Positions 8,063 to 18,718 of a DNA stretch of 64,000 bases are shown piece after piece. The position numbers and the translations under genes were made by a program. The notes beneath the pieces were generated by a model. The model worked only from the letters and a program-made list of their open reading frames with translations. It did no database searches and was not told where the DNA came from. Where the stretch lies: NCBI RefSeq assembly GCF_000167355.1, contig NZ_AAEW02000020.1, forward strand, positions 1-64,000, given 5' to 3'. Position 1 is the stretch's first letter. Each line of letters begins with the position of its first letter. Source of the DNA: Desulfuromonas acetoxidans DSM 684 (GTDB lineage Bacteria; Desulfobacterota; Desulfuromonadia; Desulfuromonadales; Desulfuromonadaceae).

Positions 8063-10009
8063 CTACATTTTCACAACACAATTTCGTCCTCGTCTTTTTG
8101 CTTCATAAACACCCTGATCTGCACGATCAATAAGGGAGGAACCCTGCTCATCCTCCTGGTAGGTTGCAACTCCCATACTGACCGTTACCTGAAGAGATTC
8201 CCCCGAACTGAGATTAACGCTACTTTCTGAAATACGTTGCCTGATCCGTTCCGCGAACAGATACGCATGATCACCATCAGTCTCCGGCACCAGAATACAG
8301 AACTCCTCTCCCCCATATCTCGCTAAAATATCGGTATCACGAAGCATGGACTGGATCCTGGTGGTTATTTGTCGCAATACCTCATCGCCCGCCGCATGCC
8401 CGTAGGTGTCGTTAACAGCTTTAAAATGATCCAGATCATAAAAAATCACACTCAGGGCTTTTTTATATCTTTTAGCTAACTGACAAAATTGATCGGTATA
8501 GATAAAAAGCTGCCTTCTGTTCACGGCACCAGTCAATTCATCCGTTGTGGCAAGCCGTTCGAGCTTTTGCTGAAGCAGAACCATCGTGGTTATATCCAGA
8601 ACAGTACCGACCATGCCAACAAGGTTGCCATCCTCGTCGGTACACACTTCGCCTTGTTCTCTTACATACTTTAATTGACCTTGAGAGTCGATAATACGGT
8701 GCTCTACTTCATAAGGTCTCAGTTGATCCATGCTTACCTGAATAGCTTCATTAACCTCATCACGATCCTCCGGGGGAATTTTATCGATGAAATATTCCAG
8801 GGTAGGCCGATATGAATTTGGGAGATCCCCCATCATTCTGAAAACCTCATCGGACCATTCGAGCTCATTATTTTTCAAATTCCAACGCCAGCTACCTAAG
8901 TGAGCCATTTTTTGCGCATGATTCAAACCATGATGGGTTTCATCAAGATTTTTAATCATACTATTGAATGTCTTAGTCATTATGGAAAGCTCATCACGCC
9001 CCCTATAGGTAAAGAATCTATCCTCACCTGTTTTGGAGGCTAAAGTCTCCAGGTGGTGAGTAAAAGAGAACAATGGATTGAAAATTGCTCTCAAGGCATA
9101 AAGGGTAAACAACAAGACAATGCAAAATGCTCCCCCCATGAAAAGCCAGATAAGACGACGTGAATCAATGAGAGGCTCCTGAATCTCATCCAGGGGATAA
9201 TTTGCCCCTAACACCCAATCCTTTATGCTTAGCTTTTTAAATGCGGAAACGGCTTGTAAACCTTTGCTATTAACGTTTTCGTCACAACTATCAATCCCCT
9301 TCATAGCCAAATCAAATAGCGGATTTACACCAACAGGAAAATCTTTTTTCATTATCCTGGTGACATCAGGATGTGCAATAATTTCTCTATCCATGCTGGC
9401 TAAAAAGAAATAGCCATCCCTCCCCAGCTTTTGTTTCGGTAGATCGCCCAGAAAGTTATTGTCCAACAGATCCAGCGATCCACAGAAAAGTGCTATAAGG
9501 TCATTCTCTTCGTTGAAAATGGGTACCGTCATCATAATTGAGGGATGATTATCTTTCTGGGAAGAGGCATATGGATCAGAAATAATTGGTTTTCCTGACT
9601 GAACGGTTTCTTGGTAATACTGACGAAAACTGTAATCACGACCACGGCGCTTCGGTTTAAATGGCGACTCGACAATAAGACTTCCCTGTGCATCAAAAAT
9701 AAAAAGCCCATTATCAAACGTACTCAATAAGCCACGGCGGTCATCTAGCCATTCCTGCAAAATAGCCGAGTCAGAGAGTGATTGGCCTGGAAGGACTTCG
9801 GCAACAGAAATTAAAGTTCGATGGGCAGAAAGCAATTTTCCATTAATATTCGATGCATAATTTGAGACGAGATTAAAAAAATCGACTTTAAACCGTTTTA
9901 AATAAGATTCATATAAAAACGACGTCGTAAAGTGTCCCAAGAGAACAAAGATCACAATAAAAACGGTTCCTAACTGTAACGCGATAGTGCCTCTAGTTTT
10001 GTATGTCAT
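8063..10009 (-). CDS. Cache-HAMP-PAS-GGDEF diguanylate cyclase
   Basis: This 648-residue membrane protein has an N-terminal membrane segment (about 10-30), a periplasmic double-Cache sensor (about 40-275, with FRQYYQETVQSGKPIISDPY), a second membrane segment (about 283-305), HAMP (about 305-360), PAS (about 370-470) and GGDEF (about 485-648). The active-site motif is GGEEF, and an RxxD inhibitory site lies five residues upstream (RDTD-ILARY-GGEEF), so it should make c-di-GMP and be product-inhibited. It lies between cheD and cheV in the long - strand run. The ligand of the Cache domain, often a small acid or amino acid, is unknown. Confidence 0.88.
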   Translation of the reverse strand: MTYKTRGTIALQLGTVFIVIFVLLGHFTTSFLYESYLKRFKVDFFNLVSNYASNINGKLLSAHRTLISVAEVLPGQSLSDSAILQEWLDDRRGLLSTFDNGLFIFDAQGSLIVESPFKPKRRGRDYSFRQYYQETVQSGKPIISDPYASSQKDNHPSIMMTVPIFNEENDLIALFCGSLDLLDNNFLGDLPKQKLGRDGYFFLASMDREIIAHPDVTRIMKKDFPVGVNPLFDLAMKGIDSCDENVNSKGLQAVSAFKKLSIKDWVLGANYPLDEIQEPLIDSRRLIWLFMGGAFCIVLLFTLYALRAIFNPLFSFTHHLETLASKTGEDRFFTYRGRDELSIMTKTFNSMIKNLDETHHGLNHAQKMAHLGSWRWNLKNNELEWSDEVFRMMGDLPNSYRPTLEYFIDKIPPEDRDEVNEAIQVSMDQLRPYEVEHRIIDSQGQLKYVREQGEVCTDEDGNLVGMVGTVLDITTMVLLQQKLERLATTDELTGAVNRRQLFIYTDQFCQLAKRYKKALSVIFYDLDHFKAVNDTYGHAAGDEVLRQITTRIQSMLRDTDILARYGGEEFCILVPETDGDHAYLFAERIRQRISESSVNLSSGESLQVTVSMGVATYQEDEQGSSLIDRADQGVYEAKRRGRNCVVKM

Positions 10010-10076
10010 AAAATCACAGGTCTTTTAATATGGAATAAAATCAGGAGTCAGTTCAAGAGCCATAAAACACGTTATC

Positions 10077-10679
10077 TCAGGTATCCCACAAGTGAATACC
10101 TTCGGCCCGAGAGATTATTTTCTTCTGCTGGCCAATCGCATACAGCCAGCAATTTTGATCACGCATTGCCAAACGTTCTCCGACACCGGCACCTTGAACA
10201 TTTCGTACATACACACTAAACGTTCCATAGGAAAAATGAACGACACGACCGCTCTCGCCACCAAAACTTTCTGAGACCAGTTCAATGCCCTCACGGCTTA
10301 AAAATTCTCTGGTGAATTTGACATTCGCCTCCCCGACAGTCATCCCATTTTGACCAGACCTCAAGCCTTTCAATACATTCCCGCCGCCAAAAGCCTTTGC
10401 CTTTAAATAGAGTCTTTTAGCCCCAAGATGAAGCATATCATTGATAAGCAGTTCCATCGCATGCACACCATAGCGCCCAGCCTCAGTGTGCACTAATGGC
10501 ACGCGATTATGACTCACAAGAAAATGATTCATCCCCATCACCTTGTTGACAGGATCAAAAAGACAAACCGCAACACAGGAACCCAGAAGGGTTGAAATCA
10601 TAACCGGAGAATCGGATACATAGTATTCTCCCGGATCAATAATAATTCGCGTATTGCCTTCATATATCTCTTTTCTCAT
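10077..10679 (-). CDS. cheD: Chemoreceptor glutamine deamidase CheD
   Basis: This 200-residue cytoplasmic protein has the CheD fold signatures: catalytic Cys35 in LLGSCVAVCLFDP, His52 in MNHFLVSH, and the later GGGNVL and GEANVKFTREFLSREGI blocks. CheD deamidates glutamines in MCP signalling helices and can interact with CheC-type phosphatases. It is about 40 residues longer than typical short CheD proteins, with a tail about 50 residues beyond the last conserved block. It is separated from cheB and cheR by three large c-di-GMP proteins, an unusual insertion of signalling genes between adaptation enzymes. Confidence 0.9.
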   Translation of the reverse strand: MRKEIYEGNTRIIIDPGEYYVSDSPVMISTLLGSCVAVCLFDPVNKVMGMNHFLVSHNRVPLVHTEAGRYGVHAMELLINDMLHLGAKRLYLKAKAFGGGNVLKGLRSGQNGMTVGEANVKFTREFLSREGIELVSESFGGESGRVVHFSYGTFSVYVRNVQGAGVGERLAMRDQNCWLYAIGQQKKIISRAEGIHLWDT

Positions 10680-10700
10680 GGTGCTAAAAAAATCCTACCT

Positions 10701-13484
10701 TTAACAACGGATAAGTTGTTTAGAAATATCTGCAGCCGGCATTGGTTTATAAAAATAAAACCCTTGGATGAAATCACATTGATTATCTCGCAAAAACATC
10801 AACTGCGCAGAGGTCTCAACTCCTTCTGCAATGGTCTGCATACCCAGGCTTTTAGCAATACCAATAATACTTGTGGCTACTGCATCCGCACTAAAATCCA
10901 TCGTCACATCATCAATAAAAGAACGATCAATTTTCAAATAATCCAAGGGAAGTCGTCGAAGATAATTGAGTGAAGAATACCCAGTACCAAAATCGTCCAC
11001 GGCAAGCCGGATACCTAATTTTTTTAAATCTTCCATAATGCGGATCGCCGAAACAGGATTTTGCATAATCATGCTCTCGGTTAATTCAAATTCAAACCAG
11101 GATGAATCGATCTGATACCTATCGAAAATGGTTGAAACCTGCTCAGGGAGGTCCAGCGATTGAAACTGCTTTGCCGAAAGGTTTACCGCAACAGGAACAA
11201 CAGAATACCCCTGATCACACCATTGCCTTAATTGTCGACAGACCTCTTCGATTACCCACAAACCGATATCAAGAATCATCCCGTTTTGCTCAGCTAAAGG
11301 GATAAAGACCCCAGGTGAAATCATGCCTCTATCTGGAGAAAACCAACGCAAGAGTGCTTCGAGGCCGACAACCTTTTCACTACTAGCATCGACTTTAGGC
11401 TGATAGTATACCTGCAATTCATTCCTAGTGATCGCTTGGCGCAAGTCTGCTTCAAGTTCCATAGATTGGAGCAGATGCTGATCCATCGAAGGCTCAAAAA
11501 CACAGATATCACTTTGAGTTTCCTTGGCTTTATACATAGCGACATCAGCATGACGTAGCAACTCTAAAGAGCTTATTCCATGATCGGGGTAGTAACTGAT
11601 TCCAGCACTGGCGGTAACAAGAAGTTGCCTTCCATCGAGATTAAAAGGGTTTGAGAGTTTCTGAAGGATCAACTCTGCGACATGTAGTGCGTCAGCCAGA
11701 CTGTCCGTTTCCTGAAAAACGACAACAAACTCATCCCCTCCAAGACGGGCGACAGTATCGGATTCACGGACGGCATCCAATAAACGCTCCGCGACAAGCT
11801 GAAGAAGCCGGTCTCCACAATCATGCCCAAGGCTGTCATTAATAACTTTAAAACGATCAAGATCCAACAACATCACAAATACCAAAGAGTGGGACCGCTT
11901 GGCTTTTAAAACTAATTGATCAAGACGGTCATGCAGCAATAAGCGATTCGCTAATCCGGTTAAATTGTCGTGTGTTGCCAGATATTCGAAATGAAGAGCA
12001 TTCTCCTTCTCCTCGGTAATGTCTTCACCGATAAATACAAAGTGGCTACACTTCTGATTGAGGTCATATGCTGGAGCGATAGAGATGCGCTCCCAGTACA
12101 TTTTTCCATCTTTTGTTCTTGCTTGTCGCTCTTCTGTCCATGGGTCTGTAGAGGTATATTTGTTGTCATTATTACCTAATGCGTTTACACGCTCTCGGAT
12201 AAATATATTAATAGGATTCAGACGATTTTTACATTCTTCGAGAGAAAATCCCTTCCTTCTCGTAAAGTCCTGATTGACATAAACGGGCGTCCCATCAACA
12301 GTCGCCATCAATATACAAATAGGGCTTTGATCAATTGCCTGCAAAAGGCGATAGCTCTGTTGTTCATACTTATTGCGCTCAGTTACATCAAGAAACAGTC
12401 CATATTGGTATTCTTTCTCTCCAAAAGAGACTACCCCCCCTTGAACTTCAACATCCCTCAACTTTCCGTTTTTTGTAATTAATTGAGAATTCAGGATTGT
12501 TCCAAAGTCTTCGCCGTGGTGCTTTTGGAATGTTATGCTGACACCAGTACTTTTATCTATTTCACTGTCTGGATGAAGTATGCGTTGCGGTTGGCCAATC
12601 AATTCATCAGGATGCCGCTCCACCAGATGTGCCAAATAATTATTACATTCTACAATTTCAGCCGATTCAAAATCGGCGACACAAATTCCGATAAGAGACT
12701 CTTCAAACAAAACACGGTATTTTTCCTCCGAACGACCAAGTTCTTGTTTCACCTCATCCTCACGACGAAGTCGATCTTGAACCTGAAAACGAAGAACCAG
12801 CAAAACGACTGAACCAATGCACCACAATAAAAAAAGATGGGACATGTCTTTGCTGAATAAATTTAACTGTGCTTCGCGATAGGGTGCCAGAGGGATTGAA
12901 ACACTGATGCCACCGCGGATATTACCCTCTTCATATCCCTGAGCCCCATGACACTTCAAGCACATCGCTTCTGTATACACGGGCCGAATCATACGAAGAT
13001 GCTCTTGTTCATCAATAAATTGAATTGAAGTAATCTCGTTAGGTCTAACTTCAAACTGTTCGAGACAAGCTCTCTCCCAATCATCCGGAACATTCTCAGG
13101 ACGAAGCGGGTTCAAACTTGTGATATGGCCCTTTGAACCATATTGAGCAGCACCAAGTTCGTGAACTTGACGGGTCATATAAGCGGGATTGACCAACGTG
13201 AGGTGTTTTCCATCTGTCGTGACAACATCACGGTTTGGAACATGATCTAGATAAGGATTGGGAGGGGTATAGTCACTAACGATCACATAAACTCCACCCT
13301 GTTTTGCCGCCCAGCGCCGATAGAGCAAATCCTTATTGAAGCTACCCAGAGTCTCGGACCGGGCCATACTGATTATAAGCTGTTCCTGATTACGATACTC
13401 CACCCAGGCAAAATAAAAGATGAGCCCTGTCCATAAAATAAAGAGCGTAAGCCACAGGCCTTTTGTCGATGTTCTATGCGTCAT
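10701..13484 (-). CDS. DUF3365 heme-type sensor with PAS-PAS-GGDEF-EAL
   Basis: This large membrane protein (927 residues from the ATG at 13484; GTG at 13490 is also possible) has a membrane segment (about 12-30), a periplasmic DUF3365/Tll0287-like sensor containing a c-type heme site CLKCH (about residue 175), a second membrane helix, two PAS domains (about 255-495), GGDEF (about 505-665) and EAL (about 680-925). GGDEF is intact (ARLGGDEF) with an RxxD site (RESD). EAL is intact too (LEALLRW, ELTES, DDFGTGYSSL, QGFYFYKP). It is probably bifunctional in c-di-GMP turnover under redox or gas control. Confidence 0.88.
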   Translation of the reverse strand: MTHRTSTKGLWLTLFILWTGLIFYFAWVEYRNQEQLIISMARSETLGSFNKDLLYRRWAAKQGGVYVIVSDYTPPNPYLDHVPNRDVVTTDGKHLTLVNPAYMTRQVHELGAAQYGSKGHITSLNPLRPENVPDDWERACLEQFEVRPNEITSIQFIDEQEHLRMIRPVYTEAMCLKCHGAQGYEEGNIRGGISVSIPLAPYREAQLNLFSKDMSHLFLLWCIGSVVLLVLRFQVQDRLRREDEVKQELGRSEEKYRVLFEESLIGICVADFESAEIVECNNYLAHLVERHPDELIGQPQRILHPDSEIDKSTGVSITFQKHHGEDFGTILNSQLITKNGKLRDVEVQGGVVSFGEKEYQYGLFLDVTERNKYEQQSYRLLQAIDQSPICILMATVDGTPVYVNQDFTRRKGFSLEECKNRLNPINIFIRERVNALGNNDNKYTSTDPWTEERQARTKDGKMYWERISIAPAYDLNQKCSHFVFIGEDITEEKENALHFEYLATHDNLTGLANRLLLHDRLDQLVLKAKRSHSLVFVMLLDLDRFKVINDSLGHDCGDRLLQLVAERLLDAVRESDTVARLGGDEFVVVFQETDSLADALHVAELILQKLSNPFNLDGRQLLVTASAGISYYPDHGISSLELLRHADVAMYKAKETQSDICVFEPSMDQHLLQSMELEADLRQAITRNELQVYYQPKVDASSEKVVGLEALLRWFSPDRGMISPGVFIPLAEQNGMILDIGLWVIEEVCRQLRQWCDQGYSVVPVAVNLSAKQFQSLDLPEQVSTIFDRYQIDSSWFEFELTESMIMQNPVSAIRIMEDLKKLGIRLAVDDFGTGYSSLNYLRRLPLDYLKIDRSFIDDVTMDFSADAVATSIIGIAKSLGMQTIAEGVETSAQLMFLRDNQCDFIQGFYFYKPMPAADISKQLIRC

Positions 13485-13511
13485 AACCACCCCAATCTGC
13501 TTAGCGTCAGG

Positions 13512-14627
13512 TTATCCCTGAAATCTTTTTACACAGTTTTTCCCGGCTTTTTTGGCCTCATAGAGACCCTTATCTGCCGCCACAAGCAGATCTTCAATGG
13601 TTCTAACATGTTGCGTCAAAGCCGCGACTCCGATACTCGCACGGACCTGACAGAGATCGCCTCCCAGAGGATACTGCAACTGGCAAACAGCCTGATGCAA
13701 TAACTCACCGACGGACATTGCCCCCACAATGTCCGTCTTCGGGCAAATAATCAAAAATTCATCGCCTCCCATGCGGCACACAATATCGTCTGTTCTTACC
13801 GTTTCTTTAAGTTGACGAGACAACAGGCAGAGCACTTTATCTCCGGCATCATGGCCGTAAGTATCGTTAATTTCCTTAAACCCATCGGCATCCACCATAA
13901 TGCATGCCAGTGGATGCCCTTCAGAATCCGCTTCTTGCCACAATGTTTCGAGAGACAGCAGCGCATAGCGACGATTATGAAGCCCCGTCAAAAAATCCGT
14001 CATGGCCAGATCTCCCAACTTCTGATTGGCCTCGGCGAGCTCCTGGGTTCGTTCATCGACACGCCGTTCAAGGGTCTGATTCAACTCACGCAACGCATGA
14101 TTACGGCTGAGCACCTGATGAAATAAGCGATTGAGCGCTTCAAGAAGGACGCCCTTCGCCCCATCTGACTGATGTTCACAATTTTCATATGCCTCTTGAG
14201 GTGCTTGCCCTTTTTGGATAAAAGCAACTTGCTCACCAAAAGTTCGATCAGAACCTAGAATGTGGTAAACAAGCCAGTTCATCAAAAACTCGAATAAGGG
14301 CTTACCCGTATCGCGGCCCAGTTTGCTTTCACCGTAGAGATGCAGAACACTCTGCAGAAAGCTGGCATGTTCATTTTTATGGTAGGCAATATGACGAGAG
14401 TCGATGCCAGTCGACTCCATCAAGTGTTCTTCTTCAGAAAAATGATACTGTGTATAAGACACCAGCTCTGTAAAAATTTCTTCCATCTCTTTGCACAGGG
14501 CATTCTTATCCGAGAGAATCTGTCCAAAACGATTGGTGATTTCAACAAGGTGACGATGTTGCTTGTCGACCTCGGCAAGACCTGTTTCAAAGTTTTTATT
14601 CCAGACAATGACATCCATAGAAAACAT
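13512..14627 (-). CDS. Bacteriohemerythrin-GGDEF diguanylate cyclase
   Basis: This 371-residue soluble protein starts with a hemerythrin domain (about 5-130), with the di-iron ligand pattern WNKNFETGLAEVDKQHRHL, HFSEEEHLM and HKNEHASFL. A short coiled linker (about 165-200) and a GGDEF domain (about 205-370) with CRMGGDEF and an RxxD site (RTDD) follow. Hemerythrin-linked cyclases in anaerobes are known to link O2 or redox state to c-di-GMP. The gene starts 11 bases after the stop of the upstream DUF3365-EAL gene and ends 27 bases before the next gene, so they are likely co-transcribed. Confidence 0.88.
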   Translation of the reverse strand: MFSMDVIVWNKNFETGLAEVDKQHRHLVEITNRFGQILSDKNALCKEMEEIFTELVSYTQYHFSEEEHLMESTGIDSRHIAYHKNEHASFLQSVLHLYGESKLGRDTGKPLFEFLMNWLVYHILGSDRTFGEQVAFIQKGQAPQEAYENCEHQSDGAKGVLLEALNRLFHQVLSRNHALRELNQTLERRVDERTQELAEANQKLGDLAMTDFLTGLHNRRYALLSLETLWQEADSEGHPLACIMVDADGFKEINDTYGHDAGDKVLCLLSRQLKETVRTDDIVCRMGGDEFLIICPKTDIVGAMSVGELLHQAVCQLQYPLGGDLCQVRASIGVAALTQHVRTIEDLLVAADKGLYEAKKAGKNCVKRFQG

Positions 14628-14638
14628 CCCATTTTAGG

Positions 14639-17509
14639 TCAGGCGTCGATTTTTGATGATAAGTACATCTCTTCTATAGCATCAGCAGAAAGAGGACGAC
14701 TCAACAAGAAACCTTGGACTTCATCACACCCATGGTCCGTTAAAAAGTGTTTTTGCTCTACGGTCTCAACACCTTCGGCAATCGTCTTCAAACCAAGGCT
14801 TGTCGCCATAGAAATAATCGCAGTTATAATTGCGGCATCATTCTCGTCAGTTTCCAGATCCATAACAAAAGAACGATCTATTTTCAGCTTTGAGAACGGG
14901 AACTTTTTTAAATAGCTCAGAGATGAATAGCCAGTGCCAAAATCATCGATCGCCAGATTGAACCCCAGACCTTTAATGGCATTTAACAGCTCCATGGATT
15001 TTTCCAAACGATCCATAACTGCACTTTCCGTAATTTCCAGTTCAATCAATTGAGGATCTATCTGAAATTCATTCAGGCATTCTTCCAACACATGAACAAA
15101 GTTGTTCTTTTTCAACTGCAGGCTCGAAACATTTACAGCGACGGGCACGATGCGAGCAAAGTTGTTTTGCCAGAACTTTGCCTGTCGGCAAGCCTCTCTC
15201 AACACCCAACGACCAAGCGGATGGATCAAGCCAGTTTCTTCAGCAAGGGGGATGAACTCACCGGGAGAAACCGGTCCTTCAGTTGGATGGTTCCAACGAA
15301 TCAGTGCTTCAACCCCCACGAGGCCAGCATTTTTAAGATCGAATTGTGGTTGATAATGAAGATGAAGTTGATTGTTCTCTAAGGCATGTTTAAGATCAGC
15401 TTCCATACGCAAGCTTTGCGGGGCGACCTCACCATATTTTGGATCATAAACCATCACGGCCCCACCACCCATATCGTCTTTAGAGAGACGCATCGCAACA
15501 TCTGCACGGGCCAGTAATTCGGTGGCATTCTCGGCATGGTCAGGGTAGAAAGCAATACCTATGCTTCCCGAAGGAATCAATTCTTGTCCGTTGGCAAAAA
15601 AACTCTGCTTGACCTCGGTCAAAACTTCATCCGCAAAATCAAACACCACCTCTTTCGGGTCCCCTTCAATCAATAAGAAGAACTGGCTTCCAGAATCTTT
15701 CGCCAGCGAAGAATGATCACATGTGAGCTTTTTCAACCGTTGAGCAATCTCCTGCAATAGGCAGTCACCGACATGATGCCCCATGGTCTCATTTATTTTT
15801 TTAAAACGATCGAGGGTTAGACTCAAAAGAGCCAGGGAAGAATTATTAAACAGAGCCCGGTAGATGGCCTGATTAAGACGGTCAATCAACACGGAACGGT
15901 TCGGCAAACCGGTCGCACTATCATAATGGGTCAAGTCGTATATTTTACGTTCATGTTCAACCAAGCTATTTTCCACCTCAAGTCGCTTGGTAATATCGCG
16001 AAATGATTCGATCACACCCAAGATATTTCCCATGTCATCAAAGTATGGAGCGGCTTGGATTTCATAGGTCTTATTTTTCTCATCAAGATGCTTAATAACG
16101 GAAGCAGGTTTTCCGGTTTTCAAGACAGTATGCATGGGACAGGACTGAGATTGATAATCACAAGGCAGACTGCCACGATGAAATGCTTCATAACAACAGA
16201 CCTCAGCTGTTTCATCGATTTTCCCATCCGCCAAAAACATGGCAGCCCGATTGGCCTTTTTGATATGTCGGGAGGTGTCCATTACCAGAACAGGATCAAC
16301 CATATTGTCGATCACCATCTGAAAAAACTCATACTCCTTTCTCAACTGCTGACGTGCTTTCTGCTGCGCTGTAATATCGTGAACAATGAGAAATAAACAC
16401 TCTTTTTGATCGACAATGACAGGACTCAACCGCACTTCAAGATAACGCAACTCCCCTACATGCTGATACGGAAGTTCAACAAACTCCTTACGATGATCGA
16501 GGCAAGGAGACAAAAGACAGTCCAACTCTGACTCTGAAATCCCGTGTATCCCATAAAAGCTTTTGGCCTTAAGCGCTTTAGACGACATATCATAGAAACG
16601 TTCTGCAGCCACATTGACATCCAATACACGGTATTTCTCGGCATCGAGCAAAAACATAATCGACTGGTGAGAATGAAACATGCTGCAAATTTGGCGTCGT
16701 TTCTGCTTGAGGCTGACTTCACGAGTAACAACTGCTTTTTTCATTTCATAAAAAGCATTTGTCAGAATATCGAATTCATTTTTTGCTTTGTCGCGGTAAA
16801 CTAACTCAACCTGATCATAGGTTCCCTCTCCAAGTCGAATAGCTGCAGTTTCCAAGCTCTGCAATCTCTTAAGAACGGTCTTCTGCATGAACATCATCAA
16901 AACGATAAACATTGCAAAATATCCCGCAGAATTAATTGCTGCGATTGCGTAAAATTTACTTTTTTGTTCCTCGCGAAAGGCGGTGTAGGGGATTTCTACG
17001 ACTAGAAGAGCCGGTGCGATATCGTTGCGCGGGCCAGGTTGTATCTTCTTATGGCACCCCACACATAAATCCTGATAAAAGATCGGTTGAACATAACGAA
17101 AAAACATCGTTGATTTTTCAACAAGATCACTGAACTCATTGAGCTGCGGATTTTTCTTGAACAGCTCGACAAGAGCGTTATCGCCTTTCAAGAGCTGGTG
17201 ATTTTCATTGTTGGGAAACCGCGCCGCATAACGAATCTGGATACCATCCTGACCAGTCTTGGCAAGCTTCTCTGCTGATGCAGTTAAAAGATTTTCTTTG
17301 TGAACTGTTGATGATGTCTGCCCCGGTAAAAGACTTGAGCGACATTGATTTTGATAAAGAGAGAGTAAAGAACAGATACTGCGTGCTTGCGAAGTAAGAC
17401 GTCCGTGAATATTTTCTTCAACTTTGCCATTAAAGAAAAACAGAGTCGAAAGCAAAGAGAGCAGACAAGAGAGAAAAACAACAAACAAAAACTGAGTACG
17501 AATTTTCAC
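14639..17509 (-). CDS. DUF3365 heme-type sensor, HAMP-PAS-PAS-degenerate GGDEF-EAL
   Basis: The protein has 956 residues from the GTG at 17509, which follows a GGGAGG site; a TTG at 17527 is the outer alternative. It has a membrane segment, a periplasmic DUF3365 sensor with heme motif CVGCH (about 149-153), a second membrane helix (about 187-210), HAMP, PAS domains, GGDEF-like (about 520-685) and EAL (about 695-950). The cyclase motif has decayed to SGSQF, so synthesis is unlikely. EAL keeps VEALIRWNHP, ELEITES, DDFGTGYSSL and the C-terminal QGF motif, so this is probably a redox-gated phosphodiesterase complementing the intact cyclases next door. Confidence 0.87.
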   Translation of the reverse strand: MKIRTQFLFVVFLSCLLSLLSTLFFFNGKVEENIHGRLTSQARSICSLLSLYQNQCRSSLLPGQTSSTVHKENLLTASAEKLAKTGQDGIQIRYAARFPNNENHQLLKGDNALVELFKKNPQLNEFSDLVEKSTMFFRYVQPIFYQDLCVGCHKKIQPGPRNDIAPALLVVEIPYTAFREEQKSKFYAIAAINSAGYFAMFIVLMMFMQKTVLKRLQSLETAAIRLGEGTYDQVELVYRDKAKNEFDILTNAFYEMKKAVVTREVSLKQKRRQICSMFHSHQSIMFLLDAEKYRVLDVNVAAERFYDMSSKALKAKSFYGIHGISESELDCLLSPCLDHRKEFVELPYQHVGELRYLEVRLSPVIVDQKECLFLIVHDITAQQKARQQLRKEYEFFQMVIDNMVDPVLVMDTSRHIKKANRAAMFLADGKIDETAEVCCYEAFHRGSLPCDYQSQSCPMHTVLKTGKPASVIKHLDEKNKTYEIQAAPYFDDMGNILGVIESFRDITKRLEVENSLVEHERKIYDLTHYDSATGLPNRSVLIDRLNQAIYRALFNNSSLALLSLTLDRFKKINETMGHHVGDCLLQEIAQRLKKLTCDHSSLAKDSGSQFFLLIEGDPKEVVFDFADEVLTEVKQSFFANGQELIPSGSIGIAFYPDHAENATELLARADVAMRLSKDDMGGGAVMVYDPKYGEVAPQSLRMEADLKHALENNQLHLHYQPQFDLKNAGLVGVEALIRWNHPTEGPVSPGEFIPLAEETGLIHPLGRWVLREACRQAKFWQNNFARIVPVAVNVSSLQLKKNNFVHVLEECLNEFQIDPQLIELEITESAVMDRLEKSMELLNAIKGLGFNLAIDDFGTGYSSLSYLKKFPFSKLKIDRSFVMDLETDENDAAIITAIISMATSLGLKTIAEGVETVEQKHFLTDHGCDEVQGFLLSRPLSADAIEEMYLSSKIDA

Positions 17510-17577
17510 CTGTCGCCTCCCTATCAAATGAAGAAAGCCATAGCAATAACCATCACATCATTTCATTAGTTACAATA

Positions 17578-18639
17578 TTAGCACAAATCAAGCACGTTAC
17601 GTGGAATCTGACTTAAAGCGAGAACCTTATCAACGCCGCCAAGTTTAATCGCCTCATTGGGCATACCAAACACAACACAGGAGGCTTCATTCTGGGCAAA
17701 AGTCACTGCTCCGGCTTCTTTCATCTCCTTCATCCCTTTGGCCCCATCATCCCCCATGCCAGTCAAAATCACCCCAATAGCGTTTTTACCGGCATAGCGT
17801 GCCGTACTGCGAAACAGAACGTCCACGGAAGGGCGATGTCGTGATACCAAGGGTCCATCTTTAAGCTCCACGTAATAACGAGCACCACTACGCTTGAGTA
17901 ACATATGACGGTTTCCCGGAGCGATTAGGACATGACCTCGAACCACGGAATCACCATTTTCTGCCTCTTTTACGCTCATCTGACACAAAGTATCCAATCG
18001 TTGAGCAAAACCACGGGTAAAGTTCTCCGGCATATGCTGGACAACAACAATACCTGGGGCATCCATAGGGAACTGTTCTAAGAAAACACGCAGAGCCTCA
18101 GTACCACCTGTGGAAGCCCCAACCGCGATAATTTTCTCCGTTGTCTGAACCATGGCCTTTGAACTGGCGCGCGACAAAACAACATCCGCGGTATGTTTTG
18201 GTTCCACTTTGCGTTGACGAATGGGTTGCAGACTCCCAGATGTTTTCGCTGCAGCTTTAATCGCATCACAGATCAGAACCCGGGATTCCTCAATAAATGT
18301 CTTGGTGCCCAATAAAGGCTTTTGGATAATATCTACGGCTCCAAACTCCATCGCTTTCAATAACGTCTCAGAACCTTTTTCGGCAAGACTGGAACAAATG
18401 ACCACCGGTATTGGATGCTGACTCATGATCTTTTGAAGAAAAGTCAATCCATCCATACGCGGCATTTCAACATCAAGGGTGATGACATCAGGAATCTGTT
18501 TTTTCATCCTTTCCGCCGCAACAAAAGGATCACTGGCAGTAGCCATGACTTCAATATGGGGATCGCTTTCCAATACAGCTTGTAGTGCCTGTCGCACAAC
18601 TGCCGAATCATCAACAATCAGGACTTTAACTTTTGCCAT
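17578..18639 (-). CDS. cheB: Protein-glutamate methylesterase CheB
   Basis: This 353-residue protein has a receiver domain (about 1-125; phospho-acceptor D56 in [11 protein letters not shown]) and a CheB methylesterase domain (about 160-350) with the catalytic Ser in [10 protein letters not shown], His in [11 protein letters not shown] and Asp in [10 protein letters not shown]. It removes methyl groups from MCPs and, with CheR and CheD, sets adaptation. The ATG follows a purine-rich AGGGAGGGGG site. It lies 79 bases downstream of cheR. The 3' neighbour is the DUF3365-EAL gene, joining adaptation to c-di-GMP signalling within one transcription direction. Confidence 0.93.
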   Translation of the reverse strand: MAKVKVLIVDDSAVVRQALQAVLESDPHIEVMATASDPFVAAERMKKQIPDVITLDVEMPRMDGLTFLQKIMSQHPIPVVICSSLAEKGSETLLKAMEFGAVDIIQKPLLGTKTFIEESRVLICDAIKAAAKTSGSLQPIRQRKVEPKHTADVVLSRASSKAMVQTTEKIIAVGASTGGTEALRVFLEQFPMDAPGIVVVQHMPENFTRGFAQRLDTLCQMSVKEAENGDSVVRGHVLIAPGNRHMLLKRSGARYYVELKDGPLVSRHRPSVDVLFRSTARYAGKNAIGVILTGMGDDGAKGMKEMKEAGAVTFAQNEASCVVFGMPNEAIKLGGVDKVLALSQIPRNVLDLC

Positions 18640-18718
18640 GACAACCCCCTCCCTCTATCTCACAGATCAATACAAACAGCTGAAAATCAAAAAAAATCTG
18701 GAGCAAGATCTTAAACAA

